From: Comamonadaceae bacterium
Lineage (GTDB): Bacteria > Pseudomonadota > Gammaproteobacteria > Burkholderiales > Burkholderiaceae_C
Direction of reading: 5' to 3'
Assembly: GCA_027488735.1 (NCBI GenBank)
Contig: JAIYBB010000004.1
Coordinates: 186,001 to 250,000, forward strand
DNA length: 64,000 nt
In this document: piece by piece, positions 24,210 to 32,620 of the stretch
Layout of the letters: each line of letters begins with the position of its first letter
Numbering within the stretch: position 1 is the first letter of the stretch
The notes under the pieces: model-generated
Told to the model about the DNA's origin: nothing
What the model saw: the letters and a program-made list of their open reading frames with translations, nothing else
Databases searched by the model: none
Made by a program: the position numbers and the translations under genes

Positions 24210-25036
24210 AGGTAATGGTTACCGGGGCTACTGGTTTCGTTGGTCGGCATGTGGTTGCTGAGTTGATTGTTCGTGGGCATTCCGTTGTCGCCATTGCACG
24301 TGATACAAATCGGGCGCAAAAAATGCAATGGATTGATTGTGTCGAATTTATTCAGTGCGACTTGCATACTAACTTTGACTCTTTGCTACTGCCAGAGTGC
24401 CTGCCTGAAGCAATCGTGCATCTGGCATGGCCAGGTCTTCCAAACTATCGCGATTTTTTTCACATTAGCAAAAACTTGCCTGCAGACCTAGCCTTTTTGG
24501 AGGCTGCTGTAAAAGCGGGTGTGCCACATATATTGGTGGCAGGAACATGCCTAGAGTACGGTATGCAATTTGGCCCATTGACTGAAGAGATGGAAACTCA
24601 CCCTTCGACACCATATGGTTTGGCAAAAGATGCGTTACGTAAGGCGCTCCAGTTATTACAGAATGAAGAGGAGTTTATATTGCAATGGATTCGCCTTTTC
24701 TATATGCACGGCGAAGGTCAACATAAAAATAGTCTTCTGGCGCAGCTAGATCGGGCAATTGATGAAGGGCATGAAGTTTTTAATATGTCAGCAGGTGATC
24801 AATTGCGTGATTATTTGCCAATTCGAGAGGTGGCAAATAACTTTGTTTTTGCACTTGAAAATCCTAAGATTGAAGGAGTTATAAACTGTTGTAATGGAAA
24901 TCCAATATCCGTTTATGACCTCGTGAAGGAGCGATGTCATTTGAAAGCATCCAATATAAAAATAAATCGAGGAATCTATCCCTATCCAGATTATGAGCCA
25001 CTGGCTTTTTGGGGTGTGAATTCAAAACTTCTTTGA
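24206..25036 (+). CDS. NAD-dependent epimerase/dehydratase, probable sugar 4-ketoreductase
   Basis: A 276-residue extended short-chain dehydrogenase with the N-terminal TGATGFVG motif and the catalytic YGLAK (Tyr near residue 137). The preceding AGTCLEYG supplies the usual Ser/Thr position. It starts with a four-base overlap to the C-methyltransferase gene and ends the cluster. In pathways with a C-3 methyltransferase the last step is NAD(P)H reduction of the 4-keto group, so this is its likely role. The C-terminal PDYEPLAFWG segment is typical of this subgroup. Confidence 0.8.
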   Translation: MKVMVTGATGFVGRHVVAELIVRGHSVVAIARDTNRAQKMQWIDCVEFIQCDLHTNFDSLLLPECLPEAIVHLAWPGLPNYRDFFHISKNLPADLAFLEAAVKAGVPHILVAGTCLEYGMQFGPLTEEMETHPSTPYGLAKDALRKALQLLQNEEEFILQWIRLFYMHGEGQHKNSLLAQLDRAIDEGHEVFNMSAGDQLRDYLPIREVANNFVFALENPKIEGVINCCNGNPISVYDLVKERCHLKASNIKINRGIYPYPDYEPLAFWGVNSKLL

Positions 25037-25231
25037 TAAATAGTGAAGCATTAAAAATTAGTTATTTGTAGCTGTTAAATATAAAAAATTCTATTGAAAT
25101 TTTTGATCGTAAAAAAACTATATAGTAACCAAAAGAAACTTATATTCGGAAAATATTTTTAAAAAAGAAAAAATTAATTCATTCAAAAAAATTTTTTAGA
25201 TAAAAGCAGTCACTGTTTAAAGTAGAAGCTT

Positions 25232-25612
25232 GTGGAAATCAAAACTATTCACAACCGAAAAGAATATAAAGCAGCTTTCGAAGTGATCGAACTTCTTTGG
25301 TTAGCACTCGCAAAATCTGCTGATGCTGACAGTTTAGACGTGCTTACTTTACTCGTGGAGCATTACGAAAAAACCTACTTGCCCATCAGCGATCCAGACC
25401 CTATTGAATTTCTTGAACATGTCCTGGAGAGCCGATGTTTAAGCCGTCAAGACCTTGAACCCATGATTGGCCCACGAGGCCGTGTGGCGGACATCATGAA
25501 TAAAACTCGTCCTCTGAAACTAAAGATGATCCGCCGTTTGGGCGTTCAACTTAAGTCGCCTGCAGACGTTTTGGTGAAGCCCTATGCTTTGCGTGAAGAA
25601 CAGACTGCGTGA
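25232..25612 (+). CDS. HigA-type antitoxin (lone)
   Basis: A 126-residue protein of the HigA/COG5499 type, an antitoxin and DNA-binding autorepressor. The N-terminal segment (HNRKEYKAAFEVIELLWLA) and the acidic DPIEFLEHVLESRCLSRQDLEPMIGPRGRVADIMNKTRPL are characteristic; the latter is the XRE-like helix-turn-helix. The start is a GTG. A HigB toxin usually lies just upstream or downstream, but the 195 AT-rich bases upstream carry no RelE-like frame and the next gene downstream is the unrelated VapC. It therefore appears to be an orphan. Confidence 0.75.
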   Translation: MEIKTIHNRKEYKAAFEVIELLWLALAKSADADSLDVLTLLVEHYEKTYLPISDPDPIEFLEHVLESRCLSRQDLEPMIGPRGRVADIMNKTRPLKLKMIRRLGVQLKSPADVLVKPYALREEQTA

Positions 25613-25642
25613 CCATCTGCGTCATTGCTGACTAAATGTTCA

Positions 25643-26047
25643 TTACAGGACGACCTTGAACGGGTTGTAGATCGCAAGCGTATCGATCACTAGTCCCCCT
25701 TGCATGTCCTCAGTCAGTAGCTTGGATGCGCCCGATAACAGTGCACAGGCAATGATGTTGGAATCGTAGATCGACAGTTGGTAGCGCTTGGCCACGTCAA
25801 CAGCTTTTTGTTGGGAGGCAAGTGTTAACGGCACGACATCGCATGCCGCTGTCAGCGCTTGGAGTACTCCATCAGTTTCCTCCCATGGCATCCTTAGTTT
25901 TCGCCGACACACGGTGGTGACTTCGTTCAGCACTTGAACGCTCACAATCCCCCCGGCGTGCAGCAGTTCCTCGGCCCGGTTTGCCTTTGCGATATCTCCG
26001 GACAGTAGGTACAGGACGACATTACTGTCGATAAAGGGCTTGCTCAC
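25643..26047 (-). CDS. vapC: VapC-type PIN-domain toxin (ribonuclease)
   Basis: A 134-residue PIN-domain protein, the endoribonuclease toxin of a type II toxin-antitoxin pair. The acidic active-site residues are visible as FIDSNVVLYLL (first Asp), LNEVTTV (Glu), SIYDSNIIACAL (Asp) and LLTEDMQGG (Glu-Asp), as expected for a functional PIN fold. The start overlaps the stop of the antitoxin gene by four bases (ATGA), as usual for vapBC. It converges with the lone higA gene, 30 bases away. Confidence 0.88.
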   Translation of the reverse strand: MSKPFIDSNVVLYLLSGDIAKANRAEELLHAGGIVSVQVLNEVTTVCRRKLRMPWEETDGVLQALTAACDVVPLTLASQQKAVDVAKRYQLSIYDSNIIACALLSGASKLLTEDMQGGLVIDTLAIYNPFKVVL

Positions 26048-26286
26048 TGTGCATCAGTCCGCTCGTTGGCTTGCGCCCTGTCGAAATGAAAGTCAGCGGG
26101 CAATCTGCCGCGTAGGTGATGCAAGCGATCAAGCAGCGCCTGTACTGAAGGCTTTTTCACAAGCTCAAAGGAGCGTTCACCTACTAGGTGAAGTGAAATT
26201 TCTTCGCCTTCCTTGAGCTCAAGTGCATTCACAATACTGGCGGGAATCCTGATTGCTAGGGAGTTGCCCCACTTTAAGACTTGCAT
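26044..26286 (-). CDS. vapB: AbrB/MazE-type antitoxin (VapB)
   Basis: An 80-residue antitoxin. The N-terminal swapped-hairpin DNA-binding domain is clear (MQVLKWGNSLAIRIPASIVNALELKEGEEISL). The C-terminal half, which normally wraps around the toxin, is basic to mixed (QALLDRLHHLRGRLPADFHF). It is the first gene of the vapBC operon and probably represses its own promoter in the AT-rich region 26287-26350. Confidence 0.88.
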   Translation of the reverse strand: MQVLKWGNSLAIRIPASIVNALELKEGEEISLHLVGERSFELVKKPSVQALLDRLHHLRGRLPADFHFDRAQANERTDAQ

Positions 26287-26420
26287 GCCGACTCCTAAAA
26301 AATTTACATTAGGTATTTATTTATCATATTGCAAGGCTTGCATTGATGGAACTTGCTCAGGTATCCTGACTTATTATGGACATTGATACAAGTCCACTGT
26401 CTGATGCCCGGAGGAAAGCC

Positions 26421-27830
26421 GTGAAAAAGTTGTTTTTGTGTTTGTTGTCTGTGGCGATTGCCGGTGCGCCGTTAACGGCCATCACCAAAGATGCGGCGGC
26501 CAAGTCCGATGTGCTGCCGCAGGAAGTCTACAAACAACCTGTGCCTGGCTTGTCAGCCAAGGACAAACTCCGGTTCAACAAAGGCGAAAAGGTTTTCACC
26601 AATTTTTGGATCGCTGTTAATAACCCGGTGATTCCCTTGGTCTGGGACTTGTCGCAAACCGGCCCGGCAGGCGGCGAATGGGGCTTGGGGCCCATGTTCA
26701 TGGCGACCAATTGTGCGAGTTGCCATTTGAATGCAGGTCGGGGCAGGGCGCTAGACACCAGCGGCTTGCGTGTCTTTCAACAACTGGTGCGTTTGTCCAT
26801 TCCTGGCCAGGGCCCGCACGGCGAGCCCATGCCCGACCCCCACTACGGCAATGACATCCAATCGTTTGACATGGTCACCCGCAAGGACCCCGAGGCACGC
26901 GCTGGCGAGGCCGAGGTGTTCATCGATTGGGTCACCAGTTCATTCACTTTTCCTGACGGTGAATTGCTGGAGTTGCGCCGCCCCAGTGTGCGCATCGAGA
27001 ACATGAATTTCGGTCCATTTGCCGACGGCATCATGATGTCGGTCAGAAACACCCAAGCCATCTTGGGCATGGGCTATTTAGAAGCAGTCAGCGAAAAAGA
27101 CATTTTGAAGCTGGCCGAAAAGCAAAAGGCCATGGGACTCAATGGTCGCCCCAACTATGTGCGCGACGACATCAACAAAAAAACCGTGCTTGGACGTTTT
27201 GGCTGGAAGGCCAACCAGCCCAGCATCAAGCAGCAAATCGCCGCTGCTTTTTTGGCTGACGTTGGCGTGACATCGGCGGTCTACCCAGAGCAAAGCTGCA
27301 CCCCTGTGCAAAAAGAATGCTTGGCAGCGATCAAAGGCGACAAGCCCGAGTTGCGCCCTGAGCTTTGGGAGTCATTGACCTTTTGGTCGCAGTCGCTGGA
27401 CGTGCCTGCGCAGCGCAATCGCGATAAGCCTGAATTCAAGACAGGTGAAAAGCTGTTTGAGTCAGCCGGTTGCTCAGGCTGTCATGTGCCCGAAATGCGC
27501 ACTGGCAAATACCCGGCGGTGCCGCAAATTGCCAACAAGTTAATTCGCCCTTACACAGACATGTTGTTGCACGACATGGGCCCAGACCTGGCCGATGGCC
27601 GACCTGACTTCAAAGCCAGCGGTTCTGACTGGCGCACGCCGCCACTGTGGGGTGTGGGCCTGTCCATGCAAGTCAACGCCAGCAGTTCGTTTTTACACGA
27701 TGGGCGTGCCCGCAATTTGCTGGAAGCGATTGTGTGGCACGGTGGCGAAGCCAAGTCAGCGCGCGACAAGTTTGTGAACTTCACCAAGCAACAGCGTGAT
27801 GAGTTGATTTTCTTTTTGTCTTCTATCTAA
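26421..27830 (+). CDS. Di-haem oxidoreductase (DHOR, COG3488)
   Basis: A 469-residue periplasmic c-type cytochrome of the di-haem oxidoreductase (putative thiol oxidoreductase) family. The chosen GTG start at 26421 has an excellent ribosome site (GGAGG at 26410-26414) and gives a proper signal peptide, MKKLFLCLLSVAIAGAPLTA; an ATG 15 codons upstream would not. Two haem motifs are present, CASCH near residue 97 and CSGCH near residue 351. C-terminal elements are LLHDMGPDLADGR and WRTPPLWGVG with FLHDGRARNLLEAI, the standard DHOR end. Its electron partner and substrate are not known. It is monocistronic and ends at a strong terminator. Confidence 0.9.
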   Translation: MKKLFLCLLSVAIAGAPLTAITKDAAAKSDVLPQEVYKQPVPGLSAKDKLRFNKGEKVFTNFWIAVNNPVIPLVWDLSQTGPAGGEWGLGPMFMATNCASCHLNAGRGRALDTSGLRVFQQLVRLSIPGQGPHGEPMPDPHYGNDIQSFDMVTRKDPEARAGEAEVFIDWVTSSFTFPDGELLELRRPSVRIENMNFGPFADGIMMSVRNTQAILGMGYLEAVSEKDILKLAEKQKAMGLNGRPNYVRDDINKKTVLGRFGWKANQPSIKQQIAAAFLADVGVTSAVYPEQSCTPVQKECLAAIKGDKPELRPELWESLTFWSQSLDVPAQRNRDKPEFKTGEKLFESAGCSGCHVPEMRTGKYPAVPQIANKLIRPYTDMLLHDMGPDLADGRPDFKASGSDWRTPPLWGVGLSMQVNASSSFLHDGRARNLLEAIVWHGGEAKSARDKFVNFTKQQRDELIFFLSSI

Positions 27831-27865
27831 ATGGGAAATTAATTGCAACCTCATTAATCGGAGTC

Positions 27866-27892
27866 TGACCCCAATTTAATGACCCCAATTTA
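27866..27892 (+). repeat. Two 13-bp direct repeats (TGACCCCAATTTA)
   Basis: The sequence TGACCCCAATTTA occurs at 27866-27878 and again at 27880-27892, between the di-haem oxidoreductase gene and its terminator. Similar GTCTGACCCCAATTT strings are scattered in betaproteobacterial intergenic regions, often as debris of small repeat elements; that comparison is from memory. Confidence 0.5.
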
Positions 27893-27906
27893 CCAATTAA
27901 AAAGAG

Positions 27907-27939
27907 CACGTCGGGTTAAACACCCGGCGTGTTTTTTTT
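27907..27939 (+). terminator. Rho-independent terminator
   Basis: A ten-base-pair stem (27907-27916 with 27922-27931, one G-U pair, loop of five) is followed directly by eight Ts (27932-27939). It ends the di-haem oxidoreductase transcript. A short A-run (27899-27903) on the other side gives a weaker T-run on the minus strand, so it may also stop transcripts coming from the UxaA-family gene. Confidence 0.9.
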
Positions 27940-27949
27940 GCGCTTTCGC

Positions 27950-29476
27950 CTACATGACCGCGCCCAGTTGCCAAGGCACAAATTCATTTTGGCCATAGCC
28001 GTGCAACTCGCTCTTGCTGGATTCTCCCGAGGCGCATGACAGTATTCGGTCGAAGATCACTTGCCCCATGGCTCGAACGCTGGTGTTGCCGTCGACAATC
28101 ACGCCGCAATTGATATCAATGTCGTCAGACTGTTTTTCCCACAAAGCGGTGTTGGTCGCCAACTTCAAGGAAGGCGAGGGCGCACAACCGTAAGCAGAGC
28201 CACGACCGGTGGTGAAACAAATCAGGTTGGCGCCGCCTGCCACTTGACCGGTGGCGCTGACCGGGTCGTAACCCGGCGTGTCCATGTAAACAAAACCGTG
28301 TTTGTCCACTTTTTCTGCGTATTCGTAGACCGCTTGTAAATTGCTTGTGCCACCTTTGGCGACTGCACCCAGTGATTTTTCAAGAATAGTGGTCAGACCT
28401 CCGGCTTTGTTGCCAGGGGACGGGTTGTTGTTCATCTCGCCTGAATGCATGGCGGTGTAGTGTTCCCACCAGCGAATGCGTTGCACCAATTTTTCGCCAA
28501 CCTCACGCGAGATGGCGCGGCGTGTCAGCAAATGTTCGGCACCGTAAATTTCGGGGGTTTCGCTCAATATCGCGGTGCCACCGTGCGCGACCAGCAGGTC
28601 GACGGCTGCACCTAGCGCGGGGTTGGCACTGATGCCTGAATAGCCATCTGAGCCGCCGCATTGCAACCCCACGGTCAGGTGCGCAGCACTGCAAGGTTGA
28701 CGTTGTGAACGGTTCACCTCAGGCAACAGGTCTTTCACTAGGGCGATGCCTTTGGCCACGGTTTTGGCTGTGCCCCCGCTGTCTTGGATATTGAAGGTTT
28801 GCAGCGTCTTGCCTTCTGTCAAACCGCTGTGCGAAAGCCATGATTTCAATTGGTTGGCTTCGCAGCCCAAGCCAATGGCCAGCACCGCGCCGAAATTCGG
28901 GTGGGTGGCGTAGCCGGCCATGGTGCGCTCCAGCACTTGCATGCCCAGCCCCTCGGTGTCCATGCCGCAACCGCTGCCGTGGGTGAGTGCCACCACGCCG
29001 TCTACGTTGGAAAAGTCAGCCAGCGCGCCAGGATTGGTGGTGCGCGAAAAATGGTCGGCAATCGCCCGCGCCACCGTGGCAGAACAATTCACGCTGGAGA
29101 GTATGCCGATGTAATTGCGCGTGGCGACCCGCCCATCGGCGCGTACATGGCCCATGAATTCCGCATGCAACAGCGGCACAGCAGGTTTGACATCGGCGCA
29201 AAACGCATAGTCTCGGGCGAAGTCGCCTTTGTTGTCGCCCAGGTTCAGGTTGTGCACATGGATGTGTTCTCCCGCTGCAATGGCTTGGCTGGCAAAGCCG
29301 ATGATTTGGTTGTAGCGGCGCACCGGTTCGCCCGAGGCAATCGCGCGGGTGGCGATTTTGTGCCCGGGTGGAATCAGGCCGCGTACTGCAATGTTTTCAA
29401 CGGTGGCACTGCTCATCAATTGTTGGCGGGCGATGACAACATCGTCATTGGGGTGAAGTCGGATATGTTGGTTCAT
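27950..29476 (-). CDS. UxaA-family altronate/galactarate dehydratase-like hydrolyase
   Basis: A 508-residue sugar-acid dehydratase. Residues 1-95 are the SAF-type N-terminal domain (IRLHPNDDVVIA, VRGLIPPGHKIA). The rest is the UxaA/GarD catalytic part, with VATRNYIGILSSVNCSATVA, THGSGCGMDTEG, IGLGCEANQ, LQCGGSDGYSGI and the C-terminal CFTTGRGSAYG. The family removes water from D-altronate, D-galactarate or related aldonates and aldarates using a bound metal. It is the last gene of an operon with a TRAP transporter, which presumably imports the substrate. Which acid is used cannot be read from sequence. Confidence 0.88.
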   Translation of the reverse strand: MNQHIRLHPNDDVVIARQQLMSSATVENIAVRGLIPPGHKIATRAIASGEPVRRYNQIIGFASQAIAAGEHIHVHNLNLGDNKGDFARDYAFCADVKPAVPLLHAEFMGHVRADGRVATRNYIGILSSVNCSATVARAIADHFSRTTNPGALADFSNVDGVVALTHGSGCGMDTEGLGMQVLERTMAGYATHPNFGAVLAIGLGCEANQLKSWLSHSGLTEGKTLQTFNIQDSGGTAKTVAKGIALVKDLLPEVNRSQRQPCSAAHLTVGLQCGGSDGYSGISANPALGAAVDLLVAHGGTAILSETPEIYGAEHLLTRRAISREVGEKLVQRIRWWEHYTAMHSGEMNNNPSPGNKAGGLTTILEKSLGAVAKGGTSNLQAVYEYAEKVDKHGFVYMDTPGYDPVSATGQVAGGANLICFTTGRGSAYGCAPSPSLKLATNTALWEKQSDDIDINCGVIVDGNTSVRAMGQVIFDRILSCASGESSKSELHGYGQNEFVPWQLGAVM

Positions 29477-29495
29477 GGAAGGGGATGGTGCAATC

Positions 29496-30896
29496 TCAGG
29501 CCGTGGCCATCAAACGAGGTAACCAAAGAGAAATAGCCGGCACATAAGTGATCAGCAGCAAGCTGCCCAGCAACGGGACCAACCACGGAAGTATCGCCAT
29601 GGTGGTTCGCTCCACGCTCAGCTTGGCCACCCGTGCCAACACAAACAACACCATGCCCATGGGCGGGTGCAATAAGCCGATCATCAAATTCAGCACCATG
29701 ATCAAACCAAAATGCACCGGGTCAATGCCCAATTGCAAACAGATGGGCAGCAAGATCGGCACCAAGATGGTGATCGCTGCGGTGGGCTCTAAAAAGCAAC
29801 CCACAAACAGCATCAACAAATTGGCCAGCAACAAAAACTGCCAAGGTTGATCTGTCACGCCCAGCACCCATTGGCTGATCGCGGCGGTCACACCAGTGGC
29901 AGTCAACATCCATCCAAATATGCTGGCTGCCGCGACGATGAACAAGACCGTGGCGGTTGTTTCAACCGTATCCAAACAAATTTTCACAAACAGTTTGAAA
30001 TTGAGTGTGCGATACCAGAGCAGGCCCAGAACCAGGGCCCACACGCAAGCCGCGATCGCGCCTTCTGTCGGTGTGAACACACCGGTGGTCATGCCGCCAA
30101 TCAATAACACCGGCGTCATGATGGGCAGCACGGCTTGGAATTGGAACAGCTTGTCCGCTGCAAACAAAACCAGCAGCCCCACCATGACGGTGATTTGAGG
30201 CGGGGCATTCCACTCGGTGACCAACCACCAAATAGCCAGTGGCCAGGCAATGACCACCAGAGTTTCCATCAAGGCTTTGGACAGCTTGCCCCAGTTAAAC
30301 GCCACATCACCACCCCAGCCGTTTTTATGGGCAAAGTAGGCCACAGTCAGCATCATCAATAACGCCATGATGCCGCCGGGCAAGATACCCGCCAAAAACA
30401 ATGAACCCACCGACACATTGGCCATCATGCCGTAGATGACAAACGGCAAGCTCGGCGGAATGATGGGGCCCAAGGTGGCTGATGCTGCCGTCACGCCCAC
30501 GGCAAATTCTGCGTCGTAGCCATGGTCGGTCATGGCTTTGACCTCAATGGTGCCCAAGCCCGCGGCGTCGGCCACAGCCGTTCCACTCATGCCGGCAAAC
30601 ACCACTGAGCCCACCACATTCACATGGCCCAAGCCGCCCTTGAGCCAACCGACCAAGGACAAGGCATAGCTGTAAATGCGGTGCGTGATGCCAGAGGTGT
30701 TCATCAGGTTGCCAGCAAGAATGAAAAATGGCACTGCCAGCAAAGGGAAACTGTCAATGCCAGACACCATCCTGTGTATCACCACAAACGGTGGTGAACT
30801 GGGGTTCAACCACAAATATATCAACGACGCAGCAGCCATGGCCATGGCGACCGGCAGACCACCGCTGAGCAGGAAAAGAAAAATGATTTTTAACAT
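29496..30896 (-). CDS. TRAP transporter large permease (DctM)
   Basis: A 466-residue inner-membrane protein with about 12 hydrophobic segments, the ion-coupled channel subunit of a TRAP uptake system. Family motifs are SLPFVIYGMMANVSVGSLFLAGILPG, the early GMSGTAVADAAGLGTIE and the C-terminal MIGLLHPPMGMVLFV. The start at 30896 lies seven bases after the DctQ stop; an upstream ATG (30926) lies inside dctQ. It is longer than the usual 425-430 residues because of a central insertion around residues 210-260. It works with the DctQ and DctP proteins encoded upstream. Confidence 0.92.
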   Translation of the reverse strand: MLKIIFLFLLSGGLPVAMAMAAASLIYLWLNPSSPPFVVIHRMVSGIDSFPLLAVPFFILAGNLMNTSGITHRIYSYALSLVGWLKGGLGHVNVVGSVVFAGMSGTAVADAAGLGTIEVKAMTDHGYDAEFAVGVTAASATLGPIIPPSLPFVIYGMMANVSVGSLFLAGILPGGIMALLMMLTVAYFAHKNGWGGDVAFNWGKLSKALMETLVVIAWPLAIWWLVTEWNAPPQITVMVGLLVLFAADKLFQFQAVLPIMTPVLLIGGMTTGVFTPTEGAIAACVWALVLGLLWYRTLNFKLFVKICLDTVETTATVLFIVAAASIFGWMLTATGVTAAISQWVLGVTDQPWQFLLLANLLMLFVGCFLEPTAAITILVPILLPICLQLGIDPVHFGLIMVLNLMIGLLHPPMGMVLFVLARVAKLSVERTTMAILPWLVPLLGSLLLITYVPAISLWLPRLMATA

Positions 30897-30903
30897 GGCG
30901 ATG

Positions 30904-31443
30904 TCATGGGTTTTCAGGCTGTTCAAGCACGCTGTGGCCCTGGCGAATGTGTTGGCGCATGACCCACACGCTGCGCCAAGTCATCAACACAAATGCCAGC
31001 AACACCACGCCATACACCAGGTTCATGGGCAAATTGACAATCGTCATTTGGTAGCTGCCCATTTTTTGCATCAACTCCCAAGTCAACCAACTGGCGCAGC
31101 CGAGAAAAGCGATGCGCAATATGTCTATGCATAAGGCCATCGCACGGGCCAAGTTTTTTGGCAAGAAACGATAAAAAAAATCCACCTGTATGTGGTTGTT
31201 CTTTGCCACACCAATGACTGCGCCCAAGAACACAGTGGCGATCAAAAAATAACGTGCAATTTCTTCGGTCCAAGCGGCTGAATCGTTGAACACATAACGG
31301 GTGACGAATTGGTACAACACCGTCAAACCCAAGAGCCAGAAAAACGCCAGCGCCAACCAAGCCTCGGGCATGACGTCGCTCAGGTCGACTGCTTCATCTG
31401 CTTCGCCAAAGGCACTGGCCAGTTTGTCTGCATCCTGGCTCAT
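30904..31443 (-). CDS. TRAP transporter small permease (DctQ)
   Basis: A 179-residue inner-membrane protein with four hydrophobic helices after a 25-residue acidic N-terminus. The DctQ motif is seen in VFNDSAAWTEEIARYFLIATVFLGAV and KNNHIQVDFF. It bridges DctP and DctM. Its start overlaps the dctP stop by four bases. Confidence 0.9.
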   Translation of the reverse strand: MSQDADKLASAFGEADEAVDLSDVMPEAWLALAFFWLLGLTVLYQFVTRYVFNDSAAWTEEIARYFLIATVFLGAVIGVAKNNHIQVDFFYRFLPKNLARAMALCIDILRIAFLGCASWLTWELMQKMGSYQMTIVNLPMNLVYGVVLLAFVLMTWRSVWVMRQHIRQGHSVLEQPENP

Positions 31444-32414
31444 TTAACCGCCTGTATGCGGTCGTAATCAGCACGCTGCAGTTTCATGCTTTCCACCGGT
31501 TTGTTTTTAAGTACCGAGTCTTGAAAGCTTTTGCGATTGACCTCGGCCACAGTCAAGCCTTTTTTCTTGAAGAAATCGATCAGCTCTAGCTCGCGTTTTT
31601 TGATTTTTGTCGAGGCGCGGGCGGCGGCCTCTTGCATGACTTCACCGAACATTTTTTGCTCAGCGGGGGACAAACTCCCCCACACGTGGGGAGCCACCAT
31701 GGTGATCAAGCCATCAACAATATGACCCGTCAACATGATGGACTTTTGCACTTCAAAAAACTTCTTGGCTTCAATGGTGGTGAGGGGATTTTCCTGCGCG
31801 TCAACTGTGCCGTTTTGTAAGGCCAAATACACCTCGGCAAACGCGATGGGGGTAGGGTTGGCCCCGCAGGCTTGCCATGTGGCGGTGTAGGCGGGGGCGT
31901 CTGGCACGCGTATCTTCAAGCCTTTGACCTCCGCGCATTGTTTGAATGTTTTGTTGGCGGTGGTGTGCCGTGCACCGTAATAGGTATAGGCGGTGACTTG
32001 AATGCCTGTTTTTTGGCGAAACTCGGTCACCATTTCTTGAAACAAACTGCTTTTCGCGTAAGCCAGCAAATGGTCGCCATCACGAAAAATGAACGGGTAA
32101 TACGCAATACCAAAGCGCGGGTAGGTGCGAGCTGCAAATGACGGCCCGCCGATCATGATGTCCACCGACCCCAGCATCAAACCTTGGTTCAGATCGGTCT
32201 CTTTGCCCAGACTCGACGCTGGAAACACCTGTATGTTGAATTTTCCATTCGAGCGTTTTTTGATTTCTTCGGCGGCCCACACCGACTCGGTGTGATAGGG
32301 CTCGGAGGCTTCGTACACATGCGCCCATTTCAATTTTTGCTGGGCTTGCGCGGCGACGGACAAAACGCACAAGGACAACACCAAAAGACGAGGCAACAAA
32401 GAAGCGAGATACAT
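31440..32414 (-). CDS. TRAP transporter substrate-binding protein (DctP)
   Basis: A 324-residue periplasmic solute receptor with a signal peptide ending VAAQAQ. Typical DctP features are WAAEEIKKRSNGKFNIQVFPASSLG, the carboxylate-binding arginine in KGLKIRVPDAPAYT, and TPIAFAEVYLALQNGTVDAQENPLTT. It delivers an organic acid, probably the substrate of the UxaA-family enzyme, to DctQM. It is the first gene of the operon dctP-dctQ-dctM-uxaA-like. A perfect ten-base palindrome, TGTCATGACA, lies at 32428-32437, 13 bases upstream of the start, and could be an operator. Confidence 0.92.
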   Translation of the reverse strand: MYLASLLPRLLVLSLCVLSVAAQAQQKLKWAHVYEASEPYHTESVWAAEEIKKRSNGKFNIQVFPASSLGKETDLNQGLMLGSVDIMIGGPSFAARTYPRFGIAYYPFIFRDGDHLLAYAKSSLFQEMVTEFRQKTGIQVTAYTYYGARHTTANKTFKQCAEVKGLKIRVPDAPAYTATWQACGANPTPIAFAEVYLALQNGTVDAQENPLTTIEAKKFFEVQKSIMLTGHIVDGLITMVAPHVWGSLSPAEQKMFGEVMQEAAARASTKIKKRELELIDFFKKKGLTVAEVNRKSFQDSVLKNKPVESMKLQRADYDRIQAVK

Positions 32415-32620
32415 ATGGAATCTTTCGTGTCATGACAAATGCCTCGGCAGAACATACAGCCCGGCCATGCCGGTTCCTCTCCATAGAAACCCTAGATTGG
32501 GACCGCAGTTGCTCCTTTGGTGTTTAGCAGGACCCACCTAGCAGGGGTATATGCGGGTATGTGGGAATAGGTTTGGTCGGGCTACTGCGTATGATGAATA
32601 GATACTTTTAGGAGACAAGC

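Noticed and set aside
25037..25231. Search for a HigB toxin or its remnant upstream of higA
   Set aside because: The region is AT-rich with many stops in all frames and shows no RelE-like segment.
28850..29536. A 228-codon + strand frame opposite the UxaA-family gene
   Set aside because: Antisense shadow of a well-supported gene with high third-position GC; no homology recognised.
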